Below are positions 24,773 to 32,375 of a stretch of 35,301 nucleotides of DNA, one piece after another. The stretch's first letter is position 1; the number at the start of each line of letters is the position of its first letter. The position numbers were made by a program, and so were the translations under genes. The stretch lies in assembly GCA_041581935.1 (NCBI GenBank), contig JBFICP010000003.1, positions 1 through 35,301 on the forward strand. The letters are read 5' to 3'. This DNA comes from JAABYT01 sp041581935. Lineage in GTDB: Bacteria; Pseudomonadota; Gammaproteobacteria; HK1. The notes beneath the pieces are model-generated. The model saw only the letters and a program-made list of their open reading frames with translations. It was not told the DNA's origin and did not search any database.

Positions 24773-25065
24773 GCGCAGCCAAGAGCAAGAAGCCTTCGAG
24801 GTCGGTCAGTGCACTGCGCGTCGACATACGGCGCAAGAATCAGCCTCTGCGCGAATGCGTGAGCGACGCCATCGAAGAGTATTTTTCCGTCCTCGACGGC
24901 CATGACTGCAGCGGACTGTTCGGGATGGTGATGCGGGAGGTGGAGGTGCCGCTGCTGCGATCGGTGCTGGAGTACACCGACGGCAACCAATCGCGCGCAT
25001 CGGAGATTCTCGGCATCAACCGCAGCACCCTTCGCAAGAAGCTGAGGCAGCACAAGCTGCTTTGA
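24769..25065 (+). CDS. fis: DNA-binding nucleoid protein Fis
   Basis: Small nucleoid-associated protein that bends DNA and activates rRNA promoters. From the GTG at 24769 it has 98 residues, exactly the length of E. coli Fis. The N-terminal part is basic and divergent. The core PLRECVSDAIEEYFSVLDGH aligns with the Fis dimer helices, and the helix-turn-helix ASEILGINRSTLRKKL ends the protein. GGGAG lies upstream, and the start overlaps the dusB stop (GTGA), which implies translational coupling. The presence of dusB-fis is itself a marker for gammaproteobacteria and relatives. Confidence 0.96.
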   Translation: MSAAKSKKPSRSVSALRVDIRRKNQPLRECVSDAIEEYFSVLDGHDCSGLFGMVMREVEVPLLRSVLEYTDGNQSRASEILGINRSTLRKKLRQHKLL

Positions 25066-25140
25066 GCCGCCCGCAAACCGCGGTGCCGCGCGTAGTGGGA
25101 CCGCCGATTGAATTCCTGTTCGACTGTGGAGAATATTTCC

Positions 25141-26709
25141 ATGTCAGTGGTCAAACGCGCGCTGATCAGCGTATCCGACAAAAGCGGTGTCGTTGAATTC
25201 GCCAAGCAGCTCGCCTCCAGAGGCGTGGAGATACTCTCCACCGGAGGTACGGCCCGGTTGCTCGCCGACGCCGGCATCGAAGTCAAGGAAGTATCGACGC
25301 ATACGGGATTTCCCGAAATCATGGACGGCCGGGTCAAGACACTGCATCCGAAAATTCACGGCGGTCTGCTCGGTCGCCGCGGGCAGGACGATGCGGTCAT
25401 GAAGGAGCACCGGATCGCCCCCATCGACCTGCTGGTCGTGAACCTGTATCCCTTCGAGCAGACGGTCGCTGACCCTGACTGCGATGTCGCTGTCGCCATC
25501 GAGAATATCGATATCGGTGGTCCGGCCATGCTGCGATCCGCGGCAAAGAACCACCGCTACGTCACGGTCGTGGTCGACAGCGGAGACTACGCGCGGATCC
25601 TCGACGAGCTTGCGATCAATGACGGTGCGGTCAGCGACGCGACCCGGCGCGATCTCGCTACCAAAGTTTTCGAGCACACGGCTCGCTACGACGGCGCCAT
25701 CGCCAACTATCTCGGCAGCCTGGGCGCAGATGACGTGCGCGGAGACTTCCCGCGCTCCATCAATCTGCAATTCCACAAGCACTCGGAGCTGCGCTACGGT
25801 GAGAACCCGCATCAGCGGGCCGCCTTCTATACGGAACGCGAGCCGGTGGAAGCGTGCATCGGCACCGCCACGCAGCTGCACGGGAAGGCGCTCTCCTACA
25901 ATAACATTGCCGATACCGATGCGGCGTTGGAGTGCGTGAAGAGCTTCGACGAGCCTGCCTGCGTGATCGTCAAGCACGCCAATCCGTGCGGCGTGGCTTT
26001 GGGTGGGGACATTCACGCCGCTTACGAGCGTGCCTACCGCACCGACCCGACGTCCGCCTTCGGCGGCATCATCGCTTTCAACCGTCCACTGGACGCGGAT
26101 ACCGCCGGCGATATTCTCGAGCGCCAGTTCGTCGAGGTCATCATTGCGCCGTCGGTATCGGACGCGGCTCTGGAGCGTTTCAAGGCGAAGAAGGACGTGC
26201 GGGTTCTGGTCTGTGGCACCTGGGGCGGCACGCGTCCCGCCGAGCTCGACTACAAGCGGGTCAGCGGAGGCTTGCTTGTTCAGGATCGGGATATCGGGAT
26301 GGTCAGGCGAGACGATTTACGGGTGGTAACGAAACGCAAACCCACCGACGAGGAGATGCAGGATCTCGAGTTCGCGTGGAAAGTCGCGAAGTTCGTGAAA
26401 TCGAATGCCATCGTGTATTGCAAGGACGGAATGACCATCGGTGTCGGAGCAGGGCAGATGAGTCGCGTGTACTCGGCGAGGATCGCCGCCATCAAGGCGG
26501 CCGACGAAGGACTGGAGGTTGCGGGCTCGGTTCTCGCTTCCGACGCTTTCTTTCCATTCAGGGACGGCATCGATGCCGCCGCCGAGGTGGGTATCGCGGC
26601 GGTTATCGAACCCGGCGGCTCGAAACGCGACGACGAGGTGATCGCCGCCGCCGACGAGCACGGCATGGCGATGGTGTTCACTGGAGGCATGCGTCATTTT
26701 CGGCACTAG
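25141..26709 (+). CDS. purH: Bifunctional AICAR formyltransferase/IMP cyclohydrolase
   Basis: Catalyses the last two steps of purine synthesis, AICAR to FAICAR to IMP. It has 522 residues from the ATG at 25141, which is preferred to an in-frame TTG at 25108 because GGAG sits nine bases upstream and the translation then opens MSVVKRALISVSDKSGVVEF. The N-terminal MGS-like cyclohydrolase domain includes GRVKTLHPKIHGGLLGRRG. The transformylase domain has the CVIVKHANPCGVA motif with the catalytic Lys-His, and the protein ends VFTGGMRHFRH. It lies 75 bases after fis, with purD 27 bases downstream, the usual purHD pair. No PurR-type box was recognised. Confidence 0.97.
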   Translation: MSVVKRALISVSDKSGVVEFAKQLASRGVEILSTGGTARLLADAGIEVKEVSTHTGFPEIMDGRVKTLHPKIHGGLLGRRGQDDAVMKEHRIAPIDLLVVNLYPFEQTVADPDCDVAVAIENIDIGGPAMLRSAAKNHRYVTVVVDSGDYARILDELAINDGAVSDATRRDLATKVFEHTARYDGAIANYLGSLGADDVRGDFPRSINLQFHKHSELRYGENPHQRAAFYTEREPVEACIGTATQLHGKALSYNNIADTDAALECVKSFDEPACVIVKHANPCGVALGGDIHAAYERAYRTDPTSAFGGIIAFNRPLDADTAGDILERQFVEVIIAPSVSDAALERFKAKKDVRVLVCGTWGGTRPAELDYKRVSGGLLVQDRDIGMVRRDDLRVVTKRKPTDEEMQDLEFAWKVAKFVKSNAIVYCKDGMTIGVGAGQMSRVYSARIAAIKAADEGLEVAGSVLASDAFFPFRDGIDAAAEVGIAAVIEPGGSKRDDEVIAAADEHGMAMVFTGGMRHFRH

Positions 26710-26736
26710 TCCCGATGCGCGGTCATGGAGGCCGAT

Positions 26737-28023
26737 ATGAACATCCTCGTCGTTGGCGGCGGCGGGCGCGAGCACGCGCTCGCCTGGAAGGCGTCGCAAT
26801 CGGCGGGCGTGGAGCGCGTACTCGTCGCTCCGGGCAATGCCGGCACCGGGCGTGAGCCGGGTGTCGAGAATGTTCCAATCGGCGCCGAGGACATCCAAAG
26901 CCTGCTTCGCTTTGCCCTCGCGCAGTCCGTGGACTTGACCATCGTTGGTCCCGAGGCACCCCTGGTCGCCGGAATCGTCGATCGATTCCGGGAGCAGGGG
27001 CTCGCCATTTTCGGACCGGACATCGGGGCCGCACAGCTGGAGGGCTCGAAGGCGTTTACCAAGCAATTTCTGGTGCGTCACGGAATTCCCACCGCCGACT
27101 ATGAGGCGTTTACCGACGCCGCTGCCGCGAAGTCCTACATCGCGTCGCGCGAGCCGCCGATGGTGGTCAAAGCGGACGGTCTTGCCGCTGGCAAGGGTGT
27201 CATCATTGCACGCAGCCGGGATGAGGCGAACGCAGCGGTGGACGACATGCTGACGGGGGAGCGCTTCGGGACCGCCGGCCACCGCGTCGTCGTCGAGGAT
27301 TTTCTCCAAGGCGAGGAAGCGAGCTTCATCGCCGTCGTCGGCGGCGGCGACATATTTCCATTGGCCACCAGCCAGGATCACAAGGCCCGCGATGACGGCG
27401 ACCGGGGACCGAATACCGGCGGCATGGGCGCCTACTCGCCTGCGCCGGTGGTCGACAGCGCCATGCACGAGCGCATCATGGCGGACATCATCGTGCCGAC
27501 CGTGCGCGGCATGGCCGACGAGGGGCATCCCTATACCGGCTTTCTGTACGCCGGGCTCATGATCGGCGACGACGGCGTGCCACGGGTGCTCGAGTTCAAT
27601 TGCCGTGGCGGCGACCCCGAGACCCAGCCGATCATGCTGCGCATGCGCTCAGATCTGGTAGCCGTTTGCCGCGCGGCGCTCGATGGACGCCTCGGCGAGC
27701 TGCGTGCCGAGTGGGACCCGCGCGTGGCGCTCGGCGTGGTGATGGCCGCGGGCGGGTATCCGGAAGCCTATCGGCGCGGCGACGTGATCCACGGCCTCGA
27801 CGCGACGCTCGCCGACACCAAGGTGTTCCACGCGGGCACCGCCCGGTCCGACGGCCGTGTCGTGACCGCCGGCGGTCGGGTACTGTGTGTTTGCGCCCTC
27901 GGTGAAACCGTCACCAAAGCCAAGGCGACCGCCTATGACAGGGTGCGCGGCATCAGCTGGGAGGATGCCTACTGCCGCTCCGACATCGGCTACCGAGCGG
28001 TGGCGCGCGAGAGGTCGGGGTAA
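26737..28023 (+). CDS. purD: Phosphoribosylamine-glycine ligase (GAR synthetase)
   Basis: ATP-grasp enzyme for the second step of purine synthesis, joining glycine to phosphoribosylamine. It has 428 residues from the ATG at 26737, the E. coli length. GGAGG lies five bases upstream, which decides against the ATG at 26725 that overlaps this site. The sequence opens MNILVVGGGGREHALAWK and includes VGPEAPLVAGIVD, the ATP-grasp strand MVVKADGLAAGKGVI, the DHKARDDGDRGPNTGGMGAY signature and LEFNCRGGDPETQPIM. It is co-transcribed with purH. It converges on hisH, with only 31 bases between the two stop codons. Confidence 0.97.
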   Translation: MNILVVGGGGREHALAWKASQSAGVERVLVAPGNAGTGREPGVENVPIGAEDIQSLLRFALAQSVDLTIVGPEAPLVAGIVDRFREQGLAIFGPDIGAAQLEGSKAFTKQFLVRHGIPTADYEAFTDAAAAKSYIASREPPMVVKADGLAAGKGVIIARSRDEANAAVDDMLTGERFGTAGHRVVVEDFLQGEEASFIAVVGGGDIFPLATSQDHKARDDGDRGPNTGGMGAYSPAPVVDSAMHERIMADIIVPTVRGMADEGHPYTGFLYAGLMIGDDGVPRVLEFNCRGGDPETQPIMLRMRSDLVAVCRAALDGRLGELRAEWDPRVALGVVMAAGGYPEAYRRGDVIHGLDATLADTKVFHAGTARSDGRVVTAGGRVLCVCALGETVTKAKATAYDRVRGISWEDAYCRSDIGYRAVARERSG

Positions 28024-28054
28024 CCCGTGATTGCGTAGATCGCGCTCGGCCCGA

Positions 28055-28705
28055 CTACGTCTTTCCATTCCACGCGCAGAAATTCGCCAGCAGCGCGAGC
28101 CCCGGGCGTTGGCTCTTTTCCGGGTGAAACTGCACGGCGAAGGTGCTTCCAAAGGCGGCCGCGGAGCAAAACTCGACACCATAGTGCGTGCGTGCCGCCA
28201 CCACGCTCGCATCTTCCGGCGACACGTAGTAGCTGTGCACGAAGTAGAATCGCTCGCTCGCTGCGATGCCCCGCCACAGCGGGTGATCGCGAACCGGTGT
28301 GACAACGTTCCAACCCATGTGCGGTACCTTGAGGCGCTCGCCGCGCGCGGCATCACGCGCATCGTCGGGGAACCGCCGCACCCGGCCGCCGAGAATTCCG
28401 AGGCCGCGGGTCGTTGCGTGTTCCTCGCTAGCCTCCATCAGCGCTTGCAGGCCGAGGCAGATACCGAGAAACGGTTTCGCGCCGATGCAGCCACGCAGCA
28501 CAGGCTCGAGCTCGAGACGTGCGAGTTCGCGCATGCAGTCCCGGATCGCCCCCTGGCCTGGAAACACGACGCGCTCGGCGCCGGCGATGATTTCGGCATC
28601 ACCGGTGACGACGATGTCGTGCCGATCCGAGGCCACGTGCTCCAGCGCCTTGGCCACCGAGCGAAGGTTGCCCATGCCGTAGTCCACCACGGCGATCCGT
28701 TGCAT
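28055..28705 (-). CDS. hisH: Imidazole glycerol phosphate synthase, glutaminase subunit
   Basis: Class I glutamine amidotransferase that feeds ammonia to HisF in histidine synthesis. It has 216 residues from the ATG at 28705; a TTG three codons upstream is possible. The opening MQRIAVVDYGMGNLRSVAKA, the oxyanion strand VFPGQGAIRDCM, the nucleophile Cys83 in GICLGLQ and the His194/Glu196 pair in FHPEKS are all present. It lies 14 bases downstream of hisB. The synthase partner hisF, and hisA, which usually follow, are absent: the next DNA is the convergent purD. So HisF must be encoded elsewhere. Confidence 0.96.
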   Translation of the reverse strand: MQRIAVVDYGMGNLRSVAKALEHVASDRHDIVVTGDAEIIAGAERVVFPGQGAIRDCMRELARLELEPVLRGCIGAKPFLGICLGLQALMEASEEHATTRGLGILGGRVRRFPDDARDAARGERLKVPHMGWNVVTPVRDHPLWRGIAASERFYFVHSYYVSPEDASVVAARTHYGVEFCSAAAFGSTFAVQFHPEKSQRPGLALLANFCAWNGKT

Positions 28706-28719
28706 CTCAAGCAACCCGG

Positions 28720-29313
28720 TCAGAGACGGCCCTTGGTGGATGGCACGCTGTCGCCCACGCGTGGGTCGAGCGACACCGCCATGCGCGCGGCGCGGCCGAA
28801 CGCCTTGAACACGGTTTCGGCGATGTGGTGCGCGTTGATGCCCTGCAGGTTGTCGATGTGCAGCGTCACCTGGCCGGCGTTGACGAATCCCTGGAAGAAC
28901 TCGTGGATCAGATCGACGTCGAAGTTTCCAATGCGCGCGCGCGGATACTTGACCCGGTACTCGAGACCCGGCCGGCCGGAGAAATCGATCACCACCCGTG
29001 ACAGGGCTTCGTCCAGGGGCACGTAGGCGTGACCGTAACGGTTGATGCCTTTCTTGTCGCCGAGGGCGTCGGCAAACGCCTGGCCGAGGACGATGCCGAT
29101 GTCCTCCACCGTGTGGTGCGCATCGATTTCGAGGTCGCCGCTGGCATGCACGTCGATGTCGAAGAGCCCGTGACGCGCGACCTGATCGAGCATGTGCTCG
29201 AGGAAGGGCAATCCGGTGTCGAAGCTTCCGGCGCCCGTTCCGTCGAGCGCAAGCGACACGGAAATCCGCGTTTCCCGCGTATCGCGCTTTATCGACGTCT
29301 GGCGTGTCGGCAT
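28720..29313 (-). CDS. hisB: Imidazoleglycerol-phosphate dehydratase
   Basis: Sixth step of histidine synthesis, dehydrating imidazole glycerol phosphate. It has 197 residues, the monofunctional form without the histidinol-phosphatase domain fused in enterobacteria. Two metal-binding His clusters are visible, DAHHTVEDIG and INAHHIAETV, with FLEHMLDQVARHG near the N-terminus. The ATG at 29313 has GAGG six bases upstream, and the protein then opens MPTRQTSIKRDTRETRI. The frame stays open to 29373, but the extra residues are not family-like. It is the first gene of the hisB-hisH pair and is divergent from lutA across a 164-bp gap with palindromes. Confidence 0.96.
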   Translation of the reverse strand: MPTRQTSIKRDTRETRISVSLALDGTGAGSFDTGLPFLEHMLDQVARHGLFDIDVHASGDLEIDAHHTVEDIGIVLGQAFADALGDKKGINRYGHAYVPLDEALSRVVIDFSGRPGLEYRVKYPRARIGNFDVDLIHEFFQGFVNAGQVTLHIDNLQGINAHHIAETVFKAFGRAARMAVSLDPRVGDSVPSTKGRL

Positions 29314-29347
29314 GCCGTGCCTCGAGACTCGCTGGAAAAGGGCATGT

Positions 29348-29363
29348 AGGATACCGGTATCCT
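29348..29363. promoter_or_regulatory. Perfect 16-bp palindrome upstream of hisB
   Basis: AGGATACCGGTATCCT is its own reverse complement and lies 35 bases before the hisB ATG, 115 bases before the lutA start. The lack of a loop points to a protein-binding site rather than an RNA hairpin. The binding protein is unknown. Confidence 0.45.
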
Positions 29364-29385
29364 TAGTCGGCATAAACCGCCGGTA

Positions 29386-29404
29386 AATCGTTCTAGGAAC
29401 GTTT
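29386..29404. promoter_or_regulatory. Inverted repeat in the hisB-lutA gap, candidate operator
   Basis: CGTTC, three bases, GAACG, extended on both sides to eight-base arms with one mismatch (29386-29393 and 29397-29404). It lies 74 bases before the lutA start. It does not match the usual GntR-type lactate regulator box by eye. Confidence 0.35.
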
Positions 29405-29477
29405 CCCGGGGCATGTGATCCGGGCCGGTGTGTTATAGGATAGCGCGCTCGAATTTCGAAAAATAAGCCGCGATCCG

Positions 29478-30290
29478 TTGACCAGCGAAGCGACCGCCTC
29501 CTCGACGACCGAAGGCCATCCCCTGCGGGTGGGACTGTTCGTGACCTGCCTGGTCGATCTGATGCGCCCGAATGTGGGCTTTTCCACGGTGAAGCTGCTG
29601 GAGGACGCCGGTTGCCGGGTGGAGGTGCCGGAGCTTCAGACCTGCTGCGGTCAGCCCGCCTACAACAGCGGTGATTTCAGCGACACGCAACACATTGCAC
29701 GGCAGGTCATCACCGCCTTCGAGGGCTACGACTATCTCGTGGCGCCTTCCGGGTCGTGTGTCGGAATGATCAAGGAGCACTATCCGCGACTGTTCAGTAC
29801 CGACGCCGGATGGCGCAATCGCGCCGAACGGCTTGCCGGGCGCAGCTACGAGATCGCGAGCTTTCTGCACGATGTGCTCGCCGTCGAGTCCCTCGGCGCG
29901 AGTCACGAGGCCAGCGTCACCTACCACGACTCCTGCTCCGGGCTTCGCGAGCTCGGAATTCATGACCAGCCGCGGGCGTTGCTCGGTAAGATTTCCGGAC
30001 TCGAGCTGCGGGAAATGACCGACAGCAACGTGTGTTGTGGATTCGGCGGCACCTTCTGCGTCAAGTATCCGAAGATCTCCGAGCACCTCGTCTCCGAGAA
30101 AGTCGCGAACATCGCCGGGACGGGCGCCGAGCTGCTGCTCGGTGGCGACCTTGGTTGCCTGCTCAATATCGCCGGGCGCATCAAGCGTGAGGGCCGCGAC
30201 ACAAAAGTCTTTCACGTTGTGGAAATGCTTGCAGGCATGATCGACGTGCCCGCCATCGGTGAGGCGGAAACTCCGGACGGACCGGTATGA
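29478..30290 (+). CDS. lutA: L-lactate oxidation iron-sulfur protein LutA (YkgE-like)
   Basis: Subunit of the LutABC complex that oxidises lactate to pyruvate. It has 270 residues from the TTG at 29478; a GTG at residue 18, right before GLFVTCLVDLMRPNVG, is an alternative. Neither has a strong ribosome binding site. Two cysteine-rich CCG domains are visible: Cys24 with QTCCGQPAYNSG (Cys56-57), and DSCSGLRELG (Cys153) with VCCGFGGTFCVKYP (Cys186-187). Such domains bind an iron-sulfur cluster and are shared with glycolate oxidase GlcF and heterodisulfide reductase. The stop overlaps the lutB ATG by four bases. No lactate permease or lutR is next to it. Confidence 0.93.
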   Translation: MTSEATASSTTEGHPLRVGLFVTCLVDLMRPNVGFSTVKLLEDAGCRVEVPELQTCCGQPAYNSGDFSDTQHIARQVITAFEGYDYLVAPSGSCVGMIKEHYPRLFSTDAGWRNRAERLAGRSYEIASFLHDVLAVESLGASHEASVTYHDSCSGLRELGIHDQPRALLGKISGLELREMTDSNVCCGFGGTFCVKYPKISEHLVSEKVANIAGTGAELLLGGDLGCLLNIAGRIKREGRDTKVFHVVEMLAGMIDVPAIGEAETPDGPV

Positions 30291-31714
30291 AATCGACGGC
30301 CGCCAAGTTCAAGAAAAGCGTTCGCGTATCGCTCGGCGATCCGGATCTGCAGCGCGCCATGGGATTCATTAAAAGCGGCTTCGTCAAGAACCGCCGCGCG
30401 GCGGTAGAGCGGTTGCCGGAATTCGACGAGCTGAGGCGGCTCGCGCGCGGTATCAAGGAGCATACGCTGCAAAATCTCGATTTTTATCTCGAGGCTTATG
30501 AGGAGCGCGTGCAGGCGAGCGGAGGACACGTGCACTGGGCGAGCACGCCGGAGCAAGCGTGCGAAATCGTCGTCGACATTTGCAGGCGTGCCGGTGCCAA
30601 GCGCGTCACCAAGGGAAAGTCCATGGTCGGCGAAGAGATGGGCATCAACGATGCGTTGGAGCAGGCCGGCCTCGAGCCCATCGAGACGGATCTCGGCGAG
30701 TACATCATTCAGCTCGCCGAGGAGCCGCCGAGCCACATCATCGCGCCCGCCGTTCACAAGACCAAGCATCAGATCACCGAGCTATTTCACACACACCATG
30801 CCCGTTACGGCTATACCGAACGCCAGACCGAGGTGCCCGCGCTGGTCGACGAGGCGCGCCAGGTACTGCGCGAGAAATTTCTGAGCGCGGACGTCGGCAT
30901 CACCGGCGCGAACTTCCTGATTGCGGAAACGGGCTCGTCGGTCATCGTCACCAACGAAGGAAACGGAGATCTCACCAACACGCTTCCGCGGGTGCACATC
31001 GTGACCGCGGGCATCGAAAAGATCGTGCCGACACGGGAGGACGCGAGCACCTTGCTGCGGGTCCTCGCACGCAGCGCCACCGGTCAGGAGATGTCGGTTT
31101 ACACGACGTTCTCGACCGGACCGCGCAGGAGCGACGACCTCGATGGCCCGTCGGAGTATCACGTGGTGCTGCTGGACAATGGCCGATCGCAGATGCTCGG
31201 CAACGCCTTTCACGAGATGCTTCGCTGCATCCGCTGCGGCGCCTGCATGAACCATTGCCCCGTCTATCAGGGTATCGGCGGGCACGCCTACGGCTGGGTT
31301 TACGTCGGTCCCATGGGATCGGTGCTCACGCCGCTCATGGTTGGACTCGACGAGGCTGGCGATCTGCCCAACGCCTGCACGCTCAATGGGCGTTGCCGAG
31401 AGGTCTGCCCGATGGAGATTGGACTCCCGGACATGCTGCGCGAGCTCCGCCGCCGCCAGTATCAGGACCGGCAGACGTCGCGGACATCCCGCACGGCGTT
31501 GGCGGCGTGGTCGTTTTTGGCCCGCCGCCCGCGGCTCTATCGCCGCCTCATGGGCGCCGCGGTCGCGAGTCTCGCATGGCTCGGGCGGCGCCGCGGCCGG
31601 TTCCGGCACATGCTGCTCGCCGGCGGCTGGACCTCGGTCAGGGATCTGCCCGCGCCACAGGGTGCGAGCTTTCAGAATCAGTGGCGCAAGCGCCGCGGGG
31701 ACGCGCAGCCGTGA
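30287..31714 (+). CDS. lutB: L-lactate oxidation iron-sulfur protein LutB (YkgF-like)
   Basis: Large iron-sulfur subunit of LutABC, 475 residues. The N-terminal LUD domain spans about 70-300, with KRVTKGKSMVGEEMGIND and ITGANFLIAETGSSVIVTNE as landmarks. Two ferredoxin-like clusters follow: CIRCGACMNHCP (314-325) and CTLNGRCREVCP (364-375), with the lone remaining Cys of each completing the other cluster. A basic C-terminal tail follows. The ATG overlaps the lutA stop (ATGA) and its own stop overlaps the lutC GTG (GTGA), so the three genes are translationally coupled. All cluster cysteines are intact. Confidence 0.95.
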   Translation: MKSTAAKFKKSVRVSLGDPDLQRAMGFIKSGFVKNRRAAVERLPEFDELRRLARGIKEHTLQNLDFYLEAYEERVQASGGHVHWASTPEQACEIVVDICRRAGAKRVTKGKSMVGEEMGINDALEQAGLEPIETDLGEYIIQLAEEPPSHIIAPAVHKTKHQITELFHTHHARYGYTERQTEVPALVDEARQVLREKFLSADVGITGANFLIAETGSSVIVTNEGNGDLTNTLPRVHIVTAGIEKIVPTREDASTLLRVLARSATGQEMSVYTTFSTGPRRSDDLDGPSEYHVVLLDNGRSQMLGNAFHEMLRCIRCGACMNHCPVYQGIGGHAYGWVYVGPMGSVLTPLMVGLDEAGDLPNACTLNGRCREVCPMEIGLPDMLRELRRRQYQDRQTSRTSRTALAAWSFLARRPRLYRRLMGAAVASLAWLGRRRGRFRHMLLAGGWTSVRDLPAPQGASFQNQWRKRRGDAQP

Positions 31715-32367
31715 ACGGCTCGAAGGCGCACGTGCTCGCGAGTATCCGTGCCTCGCTCAACCGCTCGGGGCCCTTGCCGGCGAGCGTCGCACGGTCGCTG
31801 CAGGCGCGCCTCGCGCGACCGCGAGCCAATCTCAAACCCGTCGTCGGCGCCGACCTCACGGCGCACTTCACCGCGCAGCTCGAGGCGGTGTCGGGTAAGG
31901 TGACTCGGGTGGCCAGCATCGACGCCGTGGCGGAAGTGGTCGCGACACACATGCGAAGCTACGATCTTGGAGCGCGTCTGGTGGTCGCGCCGGATCCGGC
32001 CCTCGAGGGCATTCCCTGGTCGAATCGTCTCAGCGTGGAGCGCCGCGCCGCCGCCGGCGACGATCGCGTGAGTGTCACCGGCGCCTATGCCGGGGTGGCC
32101 GAAACCGGCTCTCTGGTGCTGCTATCGAGCCCCGAGAGCCCGACGACGTTGAACTTCCTACCCGACGATCACCTCGTCGTGCTGCGCGAAGTGCAAATCG
32201 TGCCCCACATCGAGGACGTATGGGTGCGCATGCGAAGCGACAAGCGTCGCATGCCGCGCACGGTGAATTTCATCACCGGACCGTCGAAAACCGCCGACGT
32301 GGAGCAGACCATCCAGGAAGGCGCCCACGGCCCGCGCCGGCTGCATGTGATTCTGGTGTCTGAATGA
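31711..32367 (+). CDS. lutC: L-lactate oxidation protein LutC (YkgG-like)
   Basis: Third LutABC component, a single LUD domain of 218 residues. The start is the GTG at 31711, overlapping the lutB stop as GTGA, with GGGGA upstream. Landmarks are the N-terminal VLASIRASLNRSG, the VTGAYAGVAETGSLVLLSSP strand-turn typical of LutC, LPDDHLVVLREVQIVPHIED, and a C-terminal NFITGPSKTADVEQTI with GAHGPRRLHVILV. The open frame upstream is a shadow of lutB. It converges on the molybdopterin oxidoreductase gene with an eight-base gap. Confidence 0.95.
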   Translation: MNGSKAHVLASIRASLNRSGPLPASVARSLQARLARPRANLKPVVGADLTAHFTAQLEAVSGKVTRVASIDAVAEVVATHMRSYDLGARLVVAPDPALEGIPWSNRLSVERRAAAGDDRVSVTGAYAGVAETGSLVLLSSPESPTTLNFLPDDHLVVLREVQIVPHIEDVWVRMRSDKRRMPRTVNFITGPSKTADVEQTIQEGAHGPRRLHVILVSE

Positions 32368-32375
32368 ACGTGTCT

